Numbered from the stretch's first letter, positions 30,904 through 39,737 are shown. The stretch is DNA of 64,000 nucleotides from Caballeronia calidae (GCF_900044055.2 NZ_FCOX02000036.1:27423-91422), one strand, 5' to 3'. Numbers and translations are program-made. Notes: generated by a model not told the origin, from the sequence alone.

Positions 30904-31603
30904 CTGTTTCCCCGAATCGATACGTGGCTGGTCAGGCCCGGCGGGAACGTTTGCTCGAATTCGCAAAGGACAGCGAATCCGGCCCCGCCCGTGTTGTCTG
31001 GTCGATTCGATTGTCGCCGATGCGCGCGGCCGCGCCTGTCGGACAAAGCTTCCGACGCAGCGACGGAGTTTCGCGAATCTTCGTGTAGGAATATTTCCTA
31101 CAGGCCGGCGCGTTTCGGCAGCCGATCTGCAATTTTGGATATCGGCAGCAATTCGTCTGACTTAATGGCTTACTGAAGATTTTCAAGCCTGACCGGGCGG
31201 CGGGCGTAGAACGCGCCGCATCCGAAGCCGGGTCTGCAAATTGCTGAAACGACTCACGGCCCGCTGCCATGCTTCAAATCCGTCTACATCATCCTCTTCG
31301 GTGCAATTTCTGACTTCGTAACAGCACATGTTTCGCGCTGTAACAACGATAAGCGATTGAAAAATGAAGTGAAATGCCGCCGCCGATCCCGATAATGGGC
31401 ATTAAGGGATAACCCGGTCGCGATGTTTCTTCATCTCCGGGCCGATCTCGGGCGGCGTTTCACGACTACGCGGCCCGCCCGAATGGCATGTTGAGCGCTC
31501 GACCGGAGCGTACCTGCAATGCCTCAACCTTCCGCCTCGACAGGCATGGGATCGGAGTCAGGAGCGAAAGCGCCAGCTTCGATCGACATAGGAGAGTCAC
31601 GTT
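30904..31603. other. Long intergenic region between flhD and the GT4 gene
   Basis: These 700 bases carry no convincing gene. They must hold the divergent promoters of flhDC (minus) and the GT4 gene (plus). A perfect inverted repeat (31084-31102) is the clearest element, and the sequence from about 31290 to 31400 is unusually AT-rich for the window. No ORF here has recognisable content. Confidence 0.6.
31084..31102. promoter_or_regulatory. Perfect inverted repeat TGTAGGAA-TAT-TTCCTACA upstream of flhDC
   Basis: Arms of 8 bases are separated by three. It is 181 bases upstream of the flhD ATG and about 500 bases upstream of the GT4 gene. Symmetry and location fit a transcription-factor operator. 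The arms resemble half-sites of NarL/FixJ-type regulators, but this is only a resemblance. Confidence 0.5.
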
Positions 31604-32668
31604 ATGCGAATTGCACAAATTGCACCGTTGCACGAAGCAGTTCCTCCGAAGTTTTACGGCGGCACTGAACGCGTGGTGTCCTATCTCACCGACGCGCTCG
31701 TCGAGCTCGGCCACGATGTAACCTTGTTCGCAAGCGGCGATTCGCAAACCAAGGCGACGCTCGAAGCGGTGTGGCCGCGCGCGCTGCGTCTCGACCCGAC
31801 CGTGCGCGATGCGCTCGCGCCGCACATGCTGCTGCTCGAAACCGTCCGCCAGCGCGCGCACGAGTTCGACGTGCTGCACTTCCACCTCGATTACATGCCG
31901 TTCCCGCTGTTCACGCAGATGGACACGCCGTTCGTGACGACGCTGCACGGCCGTCTCGACCTGCCGGAACTGCAGCCGATCTTCGACACGTTCACGAAGG
32001 CGAACGTCGTTTCGATTTCGGACAACCAGCGCGGACCGCTGCCGCAGGCGAACTGGCTGAACACCGTGTATCACGGCCTGCCGAACGAGTTGCTCACGCC
32101 GCAACCGCATAAGAAGCCGGAATATCTGGCGTTCCTCGGCCGCATCTGTCCGGAGAAACGCGCCGATCTCGCCATCAAGATCGCTGCGCAAAGCGGTCTG
32201 CCGCTGAAGATCGCCGCCAAGGTGGACAAGGTCGACCAGGAATACTTCAAGTCGACGATCGAGCCGCTGCTCTCGCAGGCGCACGTCGAATTCATCGGCG
32301 AGATCAACGAGGCGCAGAAGCCGGAGTTTCTGTCGGGCGCGAAGGCACTTCTCTTCCCGATCGACTGGAACGAGCCGTTCGGCCTGGTGATGATCGAGGC
32401 GATGGCGTGCGGCACGCCGGTGATCGCGTTCAACCGCGGCTCGGTGCCGGAAGTGATCGACCACGGCGTCACCGGCTTCATCTGCGAGGACGTGCAGGGT
32501 GCGGTGGGCGCGCTGCAACGTCTGGATGAACTGTCGCGCACGGAAATCCGCGCGCAGTTCGAGCGCCGGTTCAGCGCGCAGACGATGGCCCAGAACTATG
32601 TCGAGAGCTACGCCGCCATGCTCCAGGCCGCGAAACGCCCGGTGCTGCGTCAGGTCGCGGTGGGCTAA
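31604..32668 (+). CDS. Glycosyltransferase family 4
   Basis: The protein has 354 residues with a GT-B fold. The N-terminal domain begins MRIAQIAPLHEAVPPKFYGG, typical of GT4 enzymes. The donor-binding domain carries FLGRICPEKRADLAIKIA and the E-x7-E signature in EPFGLVMIEAMACGTPVIAF. It transfers a sugar from an NDP-sugar donor, with retention. The acceptor is unknown (trehalose-, EPS- or LPS-type). A ribosome site AGGAG lies 10 bases before the ATG. It stands alone next to flhDC; whether it helps flagellin glycosylation is open. Confidence 0.88.
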   Translation: MRIAQIAPLHEAVPPKFYGGTERVVSYLTDALVELGHDVTLFASGDSQTKATLEAVWPRALRLDPTVRDALAPHMLLLETVRQRAHEFDVLHFHLDYMPFPLFTQMDTPFVTTLHGRLDLPELQPIFDTFTKANVVSISDNQRGPLPQANWLNTVYHGLPNELLTPQPHKKPEYLAFLGRICPEKRADLAIKIAAQSGLPLKIAAKVDKVDQEYFKSTIEPLLSQAHVEFIGEINEAQKPEFLSGAKALLFPIDWNEPFGLVMIEAMACGTPVIAFNRGSVPEVIDHGVTGFICEDVQGAVGALQRLDELSRTEIRAQFERRFSAQTMAQNYVESYAAMLQAAKRPVLRQVAVG

Positions 32669-32703
32669 GCGCGCTCACGAACGCCCGATTCACGCTGTAC
32701 ACA

Positions 32704-32733
32704 ATGCCGCCCCAATATCGGGCGGCATTTTTT
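32704..32733 (+). terminator. Intrinsic terminator after the GT4 gene
   Basis: GCCGCCC/GGGCGGC forms a stem with loop CAATATC, followed by ATTTTTTTG. Confidence 0.88.
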
Positions 32734-32919
32734 TGCGCGCTCGCTGAGCGATTTCTTTGAGGACAATCCGAACTTCTCTCCGCTGCCCGTGAATCAAGAG
32801 CAAATCAACCATTTTTGACAGTTCGCGAGACGCACCGCGCTTAAACTCCGCTGCGCAAGCGCACCCCGCGTTCTTGTCCTGAAATCAATGGTTTATCTCT
32901 CTTTCACGAATGCAGACTC

Positions 32920-33618
32920 ATGCATTTGTCGAAGCGTCTCGGCGCTGAACTTTTCGGTACTTTCTGGCTCGTGCTGGGCGGCTGCGGAAGCGCCGTGCTC
33001 GCCGCGGCCTTCCCTCAACTCGGCATCGGCTTCGCCGGTGTGTCGCTGGCGTTCGGTCTCACCGTGCTGACCATGGCCTATGCCATCGGTCACGTGTCCG
33101 GCTGCCACCTCAACCCGGCCGTGAGCATCGGTCTCGCGACCGCTGGCCGCTTCCCGATCCGCGATCTCGTGCCGTATATCGCCGCTCAGGTGATCGGCGC
33201 GACGCTCGGCGCATGGATCATCTATCTGATCGCGACGGGCAACCCGAACTTCGATTTCGCGTCGAGCGGTTTCGCCGCGAACGGCTTCGGCGAACATTCG
33301 CCGGGTCACTTCTCGATGATGGCGGCCCTGGTCTGCGAAGTTGCGATGACCTTCTTCTTCCTGTTCGTGATCCTCGGCGCCACCGATGACCGCGCGCCGA
33401 AGGGCTTCGCGCCGCTCGCGATCGGCCTGTGCCTGACGCTCATCCACCTGATCTCGATTCCGGTCACCAATACGTCGGTGAATCCGGCGCGCTCGACGAG
33501 CCAGGCGTTCTTCGTCGGCGGCTGGGCGCTCGATCAGCTGTGGCTGTTCTGGATTGCGCCGATCGTCGGCGCGATTATCGCGGGCTTGCTTTATCCGTCG
33601 TTGACGCGTCAGAAGTAA
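32920..33618 (+). CDS. aqpZ: Aquaporin Z
   Basis: This 232-residue integral membrane water channel has six membrane helices and two half-helices bearing the NPA motifs: GCHLNPAVSIGL (about residues 63-74) and NTSVNPARSTSQAF (about 185-198). The start MHLSKRLGAELFGTFWLVLG is typical of AqpZ. The second NPA context, including the Arg after NPA, matches the water-selective filter. It is a single gene flanked by terminators. Confidence 0.95.
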   Translation: MHLSKRLGAELFGTFWLVLGGCGSAVLAAAFPQLGIGFAGVSLAFGLTVLTMAYAIGHVSGCHLNPAVSIGLATAGRFPIRDLVPYIAAQVIGATLGAWIIYLIATGNPNFDFASSGFAANGFGEHSPGHFSMMAALVCEVAMTFFFLFVILGATDDRAPKGFAPLAIGLCLTLIHLISIPVTNTSVNPARSTSQAFFVGGWALDQLWLFWIAPIVGAIIAGLLYPSLTRQK

Positions 33619-33644
33619 GCGTCGGCGGAGGCATCGGCGGTAAG

Positions 33645-33678
33645 CAAAACGGGCGCGTCATGCGCCCGTTTTGTTTTT
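33645..33678 (+). terminator. Intrinsic terminator after aqpZ
   Basis: CAAAACGGGCGC/GCGCCCGTTTTG forms a 12-bp stem with loop GTCAT, followed by TTTTTG. The rest of the gap to 33955 holds no recognisable gene. Confidence 0.88.
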
Positions 33679-33955
33679 GCGCCACTGCCCGCGGCCGAAT
33701 GATTAAAAGCGCGCGACAAATGTAATGCCGGATTACGCAGAATGCTTATGAATTGTCGCGACACCGATTCGATAGAAAACCGGCATCGCGCGTGAGGGCC
33801 GCCGGACAAGGCTTCCGGCGATCGCGCCGAGCGGCATTGGCTTTCTCCGTGCCTTACGCCGCCCTTGCACACCGTAACAAGTCGTCGAAGCGTGTAAGAC
33901 GGCGGGCGCTTACATTGGACTCATGCGACACACGTCGCCTTAAAGGAGAAACACA

Positions 33956-34252
33956 ATGAAGCGCATCGTCACCCAAATGCTCGTCGCGACCGGCCTCGTG
34001 ATCGGTGCCGTCGGAGCGGCTCAGGCCCACAGCGATCTGCACATCGGCGTTTCGCTCGGCGCGCCCGCTTATGTGGCCCCGGCTCCGGTGTACGTGCGCC
34101 CGGCGGTCCCGGCGTACAGGGCGCCGTACTATCGCCATGAAGCGCCGCGCTGGCACGGCGGCTACGGCCACGATAACGGCCGCTGGAACCGCGCGGGCTG
34201 GAACCACGGCGGCTACGGCAACTACGGCAACAACTGGGGTCATCGCGGATAA
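33956..34252 (+). CDS. Small secreted Gly/Tyr/His/Trp-rich protein
   Basis: The 98-residue product begins with a signal peptide (MKRIVTQMLVATGLVIGAVG, cleavage after AQA near residue 24). The mature part is compositionally biased: Pro/Val/Tyr repeats (PAYVAPAPVYVRPAVPAY), then a Gly/Asn/His/Trp/Tyr-rich tail (GGYGHDNGRWNRAGWNHGG). It has no known catalytic domain. Such tails occur in small periplasmic or surface proteins of Burkholderia. A ribosome site AAAGGAG precedes the ATG. Confidence 0.72.
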   Translation: MKRIVTQMLVATGLVIGAVGAAQAHSDLHIGVSLGAPAYVAPAPVYVRPAVPAYRAPYYRHEAPRWHGGYGHDNGRWNRAGWNHGGYGNYGNNWGHRG

Positions 34253-34259
34253 GGAACAA

Positions 34260-34285
34260 GTGCCGCCGACGAACCCCGGCGGCAC
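34260..34285. other. Hairpin between convergent genes
   Basis: GTGCCGCC/GGCGGCAC forms an 8-bp stem directly after the secreted-protein gene and before the convergent HAD gene. No T-run follows on either strand. It may act as a weak or Rho-assisted terminator. Confidence 0.4.
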
Positions 34286-34299
34286 CCCGCGACGGACGC

Positions 34300-35136
34300 T
34301 CAGTCGGGCGTCTGTCCCGTCGATGCCAGTTCGTCGCGAATGCCGAACAGCTTGCGCAACTGATGCGCGACGCCCGCCTCGAAGTTGTTCCCGACGCGCG
34401 GCACGTTCGGCAGACGCTTGATGAGATCGGGATTGGCGTTGTTCATCATGAACGGATGCCCGGCGGTTTCGAGCAGATCGATGTCGTTCATGTTGTCGCC
34501 GAACGCGACGCACTGCGCGGTGTCGAGCTCGAGCCGCTCCAGCACGAAGCGCAGCGCCCGCCCCTTCGAGACATCCGACGTCATCACTTCCAGACAGTCC
34601 GGCAGCGAATACGTGACGTAGAGCGAGTCGCCGAACTCGCGCTCGAGATTGGCGGCGGTTTCCTTCAGATCGGCCGGCTCGCCGATATACAGTACTTTCG
34701 CGATGTTCTCGCCGTCATGTTCGCGCAGATCCATCACCTCGTACTTGAAGCCCGAATCCTGGTGAAAGACCAGCAGTTCGGGCGCGTGGCGATCGATGAG
34801 CCAGGCGTCGTCGGCGAAGAGATTGACGATGACGCGCTCGCTGCCCGCGAGATCCGGCTGCACCAGACGGCGCGCGGCGGCGGGATCGAGGTCGCGCGAG
34901 TAGATGCGTTCGTCGCCGGGCGCATGGACGCGCGCGCCGTTCGACGTGATCAGATAGGCGTCGACGCCGAGCAGATCGCGGATGCCGGCGACATCGCAAT
35001 AATGACGGCCCGTCGCGATGATGATGGGGACGCCGCGCGCCGCCAGTGTGCGCACGGTTTCGGCGGTGAAGGGATCGAGCTGGTGGTCGCTGTTGAGGAG
35101 CGTACCGTCGAGATCAGTGGCGATGACCGAGTACAT
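34300..35136 (-). CDS. Cof-type HAD-superfamily phosphatase
   Basis: The 278-residue protein has the HAD motifs: motif I IATDLDGTLLNSD (about residues 5-17), motif II ITSNGARVH around a Ser/Thr, the type IIB cap in the middle, Lys in TSDVSKGRALRFV and motif IV in VAFGDNMNDIDLLETAG. Cof-type enzymes dephosphorylate sugar phosphates, nucleotides or cofactors such as pyridoxal phosphate. It is 33 bases from the upstream BadF-type kinase gene, so the two may act on related sugar phosphates. Confidence 0.9.
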   Translation of the reverse strand: MYSVIATDLDGTLLNSDHQLDPFTAETVRTLAARGVPIIIATGRHYCDVAGIRDLLGVDAYLITSNGARVHAPGDERIYSRDLDPAAARRLVQPDLAGSERVIVNLFADDAWLIDRHAPELLVFHQDSGFKYEVMDLREHDGENIAKVLYIGEPADLKETAANLEREFGDSLYVTYSLPDCLEVMTSDVSKGRALRFVLERLELDTAQCVAFGDNMNDIDLLETAGHPFMMNNANPDLIKRLPNVPRVGNNFEAGVAHQLRKLFGIRDELASTGQTPD

Positions 35137-35169
35137 GACTGCCTTTGTGGTGCCGCAAAGGACGGTATT

Positions 35170-36087
35170 TTATCGCGCCGCGCCGCCGATGGCCTTCGAC
35201 GCGCACGCCGCGCGACGCGCCAGCTCGAGCGCGCCCGCTGCCGAATCGGCGTGCGGCGCCCGCACGCGTTCGCGCAACGCGGCCGGCACGAACGGCTCGT
35301 AAGGCACCGCAAGGCCGCCGCACAGCGCAATGGGCAGCGCGCCCGCGGGATCGAGCGCCGCGACCAGCCGCTCTATTTCGAGCCCGGCGCGCTTGAGCAG
35401 GCGCGAGGCGACCGGATGATCGTGGAACGCGAACACCGTGGGCGCGAGCGTCGCGTAAGCCGTCTGATTCGCGGCGCAGAGCCACACGACGAGACTGTCG
35501 CGATCCGTCGCGCCGGTTTGCGCGAGCATCGCCCGGGACCAGCCGTCTTCCGGCGCGCGGCCGTCCAGCACGCGCTGCAGATGAACGACGGCGCGCAAGC
35601 CGAGCCACGCGCCGCTGGCTTCGTCGCCGCTCGGGAAACCGTAGCCGCCCGCGATGCGGCAAACGCCCGCCTCGTCCAGCGACGCCGCGATGCTGCCCGT
35701 GCCCAGCGCGACGATCACGCCGGGGTCACCGCCGTGCGCGCCGAGCACCGTGGTGTAGGCATCGCTCTCGACGCTCAGTGCGCGCACCCCGGGCGCCGTC
35801 GCGAGAAAAGCCGCGAGCCAGTCGGCGTTGTTGACGCCCGCGAGCCCGCAGCCGAGCGAGCAGTTGCGCCAGTCGAAAGGCAGCGCGGCGGCATCGAATG
35901 CGCGCCGGCATGTATCGCCGATGGATTGCCACGCGCGCTCGACGCCGAGCCCGAGCCCCGATGGTCCGCCGCTCGCGCGCGCGAGTTCCATGCCGTGCGC
36001 GTCCACGAGGATCACGCGTGTGCCGCTTCCGCCGCCGTCGACACCGAGCAGAAAACCTTGAGGTGCGGAGTCAGAGAATGTATTCAT
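35170..36087 (-). CDS. BadF/BadG/BcrA/BcrD-type ATPase, probable N-acetylglucosamine kinase
   Basis: The protein has 305 residues from the ATG at 36087 (MNTFSDSAPQGF). Actin-like ATPase motifs are visible: phosphate 1 in LLGVDGGGSGTRVILVD, phosphate 2 in ALGTGSIAAS and the adenosine segment in ALCGGLAVPYEPF. Family members of this size phosphorylate N-acetylglucosamine or related amino sugars. It is followed by a HAD phosphatase gene and is divergent from tag. Substrate assignment is moderate. Confidence 0.85.
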   Translation of the reverse strand: MNTFSDSAPQGFLLGVDGGGSGTRVILVDAHGMELARASGGPSGLGLGVERAWQSIGDTCRRAFDAAALPFDWRNCSLGCGLAGVNNADWLAAFLATAPGVRALSVESDAYTTVLGAHGGDPGVIVALGTGSIAASLDEAGVCRIAGGYGFPSGDEASGAWLGLRAVVHLQRVLDGRAPEDGWSRAMLAQTGATDRDSLVVWLCAANQTAYATLAPTVFAFHDHPVASRLLKRAGLEIERLVAALDPAGALPIALCGGLAVPYEPFVPAALRERVRAPHADSAAGALELARRAACASKAIGGAAR

Positions 36088-36198
36088 GGGCGCAAGCTTA
36101 CCGGTGCCCGCGGCGCCCGCCAATTGGCCGAATGGCATAGATGGCACGACGCGGGCGTTCCGCTATGCTGACGCGATTCAAAATAATGAGGACTCGCA

Positions 36199-36804
36199 AT
36201 GGCAGACACCGAACAAACCCGCTGCGCGTGGGCCACCACCGACGCGATGATCCGGTACCACGACGATGAATGGGGCGTGCCGTCGCGCGACGACCGGCAT
36301 CTGTTCGAGATGCTGGTGCTGGAAGGCGCGCAGGCCGGCCTTTCCTGGTCGACGATCCTCAACAAGCGCGAAGGCTATCGCGCGCTCTTCGCAGACTTCG
36401 ACATCGACAAGGTCGCGCGCTTCACCGACAAGGATATCGAGCGGATCGTGCTGGACGCGCGCATCGTCCGCAATCGGGCGAAGGTCGCGTCCGCCGTGCT
36501 CAATGCGCGCGCCGTGCAGCAAATCCAGCAGGAGCACGGCTCGCTTGCGAGCTTCGTCTGGTCGTTCGTCGGCGATGCGCCCATCGATACCCCGCGCGAC
36601 GCGAATAGTCCGACGCCCGCGTCGACGCCCGAATCCGATGCGCTGAGCAAGGCGCTCAAGAAGTACGGCTGCAAGTTCGTCGGCACGACCATTTGCTACG
36701 CCTTCATGCAGGCAACCGGCATGGTCAACGACCACGCCGCCGCCTGCCTGTCGCGAGCAAAAGCTAAGACAAAACGCAAAACCGTTGCCAAATCCTCACA
36801 TTGA
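36199..36804 (+). CDS. tag: DNA-3-methyladenine glycosylase I
   Basis: This 201-residue base-excision enzyme removes 3-methyladenine from alkylated DNA. The zinc ligands of E. coli TAG are all visible: Cys in RCAWATTD, His in IRYHDDEWG, and His and Cys in MVNDHAAACLSR. The helix-hairpin-helix region GLSWSTILNKREGYRALF and the pocket residues around KKYGCKFVGTTICYAFMQ are conserved. It has a short basic tail. Confidence 0.95.
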   Translation: MADTEQTRCAWATTDAMIRYHDDEWGVPSRDDRHLFEMLVLEGAQAGLSWSTILNKREGYRALFADFDIDKVARFTDKDIERIVLDARIVRNRAKVASAVLNARAVQQIQQEHGSLASFVWSFVGDAPIDTPRDANSPTPASTPESDALSKALKKYGCKFVGTTICYAFMQATGMVNDHAAACLSRAKAKTKRKTVAKSSH

Positions 36805-37270
36805 AGCCATCCGAATGAGGGGGATTTTTGCTTTTTGGCAACGTTCTTGAGCGCAAAGCCGGCAACCAAGGGTAAATCCCGATAGAAGCGGTTTTTTTTG
36901 CAGTGAAGCACGCCGACAGCCGCCAGTTACAAGGCTCTCAGCCGGGTTTTCCGCACTGCACGAACGTGCGGCCCGTGTAAAAATGGCGTCCTCGCGTGCG
37001 CTGGCGCACCTTTTTACCGGACCGAACCGTTATAACTGACGGTGTGCGGATCGTTCACTGAGTGTAGAAATCCGACGCGAGCACAACAGGGCGCTGCGAG
37101 ACCGCAGACCCAGGCCGGGAAACCCGTCGTGCTCGAAGCAGTGTCCGGGCGGCAAAGCGTCGATTCAGGTTGCGCCACATTCGCAACGGCGGCGCCGCTC
37201 CGGTGCAGCAAGTGCAGGTTCTCGAATTTCCAACGCATGGCCGCTGCGCAGGGGCGCAGGGGAGAAGATC
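36805..37270. other. 466-base gap between tag and the tandem unknown genes
   Basis: No gene content is recognised. An imperfect long inverted repeat spans 36783-36843 (arms CGTTGCCAAA and TTTGGCAACG, with partly pairing inner bases), starting inside the tag end. A second small inverted repeat (CCGCAC/GTGCGG) lies at 36951-36971. The promoter for the following gene pair must be in the right part. Confidence 0.45.
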
Positions 37271-37696
37271 ATGAAAAGCTTGAACTTCCTGACCCATCAG
37301 GAGATTTTCAACAGCGCAGTACAGCATCTCTTCGTACAAGGGCAAGCGGCGTTGCTGCCGCGTGGCGGCGGCGCCTATCGCGGATACTGCGGCGGCTGCC
37401 CCGTCGGCAGCTTCATCAAGCCGCGCGACTATGTCACCGCGATGGAAGGCGTGCCCATCCGCTATATCGCGAAGCCGCCCGAACAGATTCCAACCTACAT
37501 GGATGTCGGCGTCGCGGCGCTCAGGCGCGCGCTTCTGCGTTCGCGCATCAACGTGTTCGATCCGAATACCGTCGAATTGCTCTCGTGCCTGCAGAACGTG
37601 CATGACGTCTTCGGCAAATGGGAATGGCGCGAACGGCTCACGTCGATCGCGCGTCAGTTCGGGCTGTCCGCCGAGCTTCTGAAAACGGCTGCTTGA
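37271..37696 (+). CDS. Unknown protein, first of a tandem paralogous pair
   Basis: This 141-residue cytoplasmic-looking protein has no recognised domain. It contains a glycine-rich stretch with Cys residues (YRGYCGGCPVGSF, about residues 38-50) and ends with NVFDPNTVELLSCLQNVHDV then a Trp-containing helix. The same order of landmarks (N-terminal helix with Q/KEI, C...C-x-(V/I)-G-S, DP..V-x-L-L...VHD, Trp) recurs in the next gene, showing an old duplication. A strong ribosome site (GGGGAGA) precedes the ATG. The Cys pair might bind metal or be redox-active. Confidence 0.7.
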   Translation: MKSLNFLTHQEIFNSAVQHLFVQGQAALLPRGGGAYRGYCGGCPVGSFIKPRDYVTAMEGVPIRYIAKPPEQIPTYMDVGVAALRRALLRSRINVFDPNTVELLSCLQNVHDVFGKWEWRERLTSIARQFGLSAELLKTAA

Positions 37697-37716
37697 TTGA
37701 TATTGCGGGTGCTGTG

Positions 37717-38094
37717 ATGTTGAGCCCTATCACGATGTTGAACGCGAAAGAGATCTACGAGCGCGTCAGCACGCATTTACTGGCGCAGCGCGCGGTTTCG
37801 GAAGACGACAACGGTTCGTGCCGGCTGCGAAGTCCCGAAGGCCGCAAGTGCGCGATCGGCTCGCTCGTGAGCGACGCGCTGTACGATCCCGATCTCGAAG
37901 GCGTCGGCATTTCCTACTATCGGCATGCGCAGGACGGCAAGTTGCTGCGGGCGCTTTACGCATCGAACGTGAACGCGTACGACCCGGGCATCGTCGATCT
38001 GCTGATCGAGCTCGAGGAAGTTCACGACTACGCCGATGTCGAAGAGTGGCCGCAACTGCTCGCGGCGCTCGGCAAGCGTCACGCGTTCGTCTGA
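37717..38094 (+). CDS. Unknown protein, second of a tandem paralogous pair
   Basis: The protein has 125 residues from the ATG at 37717; an ATG at 37735 (MLNAKEIYERVSTHLLAQ) is an equally plausible start. Landmarks shared with the preceding gene are RSPEGRKCAIGSLVSD with an upstream Cys, NAYDPGIVDLLIELEEVHD and a following WPQLL. The spacing to the upstream stop is only 20 bases, so both genes are one operon. A stable terminator hairpin follows. The function is unknown. Confidence 0.7.
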   Translation: MLSPITMLNAKEIYERVSTHLLAQRAVSEDDNGSCRLRSPEGRKCAIGSLVSDALYDPDLEGVGISYYRHAQDGKLLRALYASNVNAYDPGIVDLLIELEEVHDYADVEEWPQLLAALGKRHAFV

Positions 38095-38124
38095 GCGCGT
38101 CGGCTCGAAGCGGAGCCACAAACG

Positions 38125-38162
38125 AAACGGCGGTGCGCCCTTACGGGTCGCACCGCCGTTTT
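38125..38162 (+). terminator. Terminator between the unknown gene pair and rpsU
   Basis: AAACGGCGGTGCG/CGCACCGCCGTTT forms a 13-bp stem ending in TTTT on the plus strand. On the minus strand it is followed by CGTTTG, so it may also work weakly for rpsU. Confidence 0.75.
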
Positions 38163-38204
38163 GCCATTCAGGGCAAGGATGCGAACCTCGCCCGAACAGG
38201 ATGC

Positions 38205-38417
38205 TCAGTGCATCTTCTTCGGCAGCATCTGGCTGCGCAGGCGCTTGCGCAGACGCGCGACAGCGGCTGCCTTCTTGCGCTTGCGCTCGGTGGTCGGCTT
38301 TTCGTACGACTGGCGCTCGCGCAGTTCGGCGATCAGGCCATTGCGCTCGATGGTGCGGCGGAAACGCCGAATCGCGACATCGAACGGCTCGTTTTCTTTG
38401 AGGACGATAGTGGTCAT
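38205..38417 (-). CDS. rpsU: 30S ribosomal protein bS21
   Basis: This 70-residue very basic protein opens MTTIVLKENEPFDVAIRRFR and continues ERNGLIAELRERQSYEKPT, which is the bS21 signature. It binds the 3' end of 16S rRNA near the anti-Shine-Dalgarno region and assists initiation. It is a single gene; the 369-base gap upstream (38418-38786) must contain its promoter. Burkholderia-type genomes often carry more than one rpsU copy, so this may be one of several. Confidence 0.95.
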   Translation of the reverse strand: MTTIVLKENEPFDVAIRRFRRTIERNGLIAELRERQSYEKPTTERKRKKAAAVARLRKRLRSQMLPKKMH

Positions 38418-38786
38418 GTAAATCCTGTTTTGCTAAACGTATTTCTAAGCGCGCGACGATAAAAGCCGCCGCGCCCCGGCACTCCGATCGTCCGCCGAAA
38501 CGTGAATGAGCGGCGGACACGAGCAAAGCGGCCACGGAGGCCGGAAAAGAGAGCGTTGAGATTCAACCGCGGAAGCGGCATGCGCTTTCGAAAGAACCAC
38601 ACGAAGGCGCGTTTCGGAGCCGTTCGCCGCTGCTCATTAACGTTGTATTGACGTTGCTTTTTTCAGCGGCGAAGGCAGGAAATCGGGCACATTTCTCGAT
38701 TCGGGCGCGATGTTACCAGAACACCGCGCCCCTGCCAACCACTCCGGGCTGCCCAACCCATTGATGCAACAGATTTATTTCTGCCT
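38418..38786. other. Gap upstream of rpsU and downstream of the aldo/keto reductase gene
   Basis: I see no gene. A 62-codon frame here is rich in Arg and Phe and has no family resemblance. The region should hold the rpsU promoter; no clear operator or terminator hairpin was found. Confidence 0.4.
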
Positions 38787-39737
38787 TCACTGATCCCAGT
38801 CGCTGGCTTCGTCGAGCAGTTCGATGTCTTCGGCGGCAAGCTTAAGACGCGTCGCGGCGGCGAGGCTTTCGAGTTGCTTCACCGATGTCGCGCTCGCGAT
38901 CGGCGCCGTCACGCTCGGCCGAGCGATCATCCACGCGAGCGCGACCGTCGCGGGCGTGGTTTCGTTGCGCTTGGCCACTTCGTCGAGTGCGTCGAGAATC
39001 CTGAAGCCGCGCGGAGTCAGATACTTTTCGACGCGCGAGCCGCGCGCCTTGTGCTGCGTGTCCGCCTTCGACCGGTACTTGCCCGACAGAAACCCGCTCG
39101 CGAGCCCGTAGTACGGCACGACCGCGATTTTGTGCTGTTCGGCCACCGGCTCGAGACCGGTCTCGTAGCCTTCGCGGTCGTAGAGGTTGTATTCGGGCTG
39201 AAGGATTTGATACGCGGGCAAGCCCGAATCCTTCGCGACCTTCAATGCTTCTTCGAGCCGCTCGCCCGTGTAGTTCGACGCGCCGATCACTCTCACCTTC
39301 CCCGCCTTGATGAGCTTCTGATACGCGTCGAGCGTTTCGTCGAGCGGCGTGTTGTCATCGTCGTAATGGGAGAAGTAGACGTCGATGTAATCGGTCTTGA
39401 GCCGCCGCAGCGAATCGTCCACGGCCGCCGCGATGTTCGCCGCGTTCAGGCCCGCGCGCGTGCTCAGCTTGCCGACCTTCGTCGCGAGCACCACCTGGTG
39501 GCGCTTGCCGCTCTCCCTGAACCACTTGCCGATGATCGTCTCCGATTCGCCGCCCCGATGGCCGTCGACCCAGGCGGAATAGACGTCGGCGGTGTCGATG
39601 AAATCGAGGCCGTGGTCGACGAACGCGTCGAGGATCGAGAACGACGTGCGTTCGTCGGCGGTCCAGCCGAACACGTTGCCGCCGAAGACGAGCGGCGCGA
39701 CTTTCAGGTCCGATGTGCCGATATTGCGTGTCTGCAT
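38787..39737 (-). CDS. Aldo/keto reductase
   Basis: This 316-residue NADPH-dependent TIM-barrel reductase contains the conserved catalytic Asp-Tyr in FIDTADVYSAW (about residues 50-60), Lys in LATKVGKLS, and His in YFSHYDDDNTPLDETLDAYQ. The C-terminal cofactor segment is around APIASATSVKQLESL. Family members reduce aldehydes or act like YajO/YhdN-type reductases. It is transcribed away from the giant repeat gene, so the gap 39738-40069 is divergent. Confidence 0.9.
   Translation of the reverse strand: MQTRNIGTSDLKVAPLVFGGNVFGWTADERTSFSILDAFVDHGLDFIDTADVYSAWVDGHRGGESETIIGKWFRESGKRHQVVLATKVGKLSTRAGLNAANIAAAVDDSLRRLKTDYIDVYFSHYDDDNTPLDETLDAYQKLIKAGKVRVIGASNYTGERLEEALKVAKDSGLPAYQILQPEYNLYDREGYETGLEPVAEQHKIAVVPYYGLASGFLSGKYRSKADTQHKARGSRVEKYLTPRGFRILDALDEVAKRNETTPATVALAWMIARPSVTAPIASATSVKQLESLAAATRLKLAAEDIELLDEASDWDQ

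Noticed and set aside
31388..31395. CCCGATAA, resembling a sigma28 -10 element upstream of the GT4 gene
   Set aside because: No -35 element at the required 11-base distance.
38414..38602. 62-codon minus-strand frame upstream of rpsU
   Set aside because: It has no family resemblance and lies where the rpsU promoter should be.
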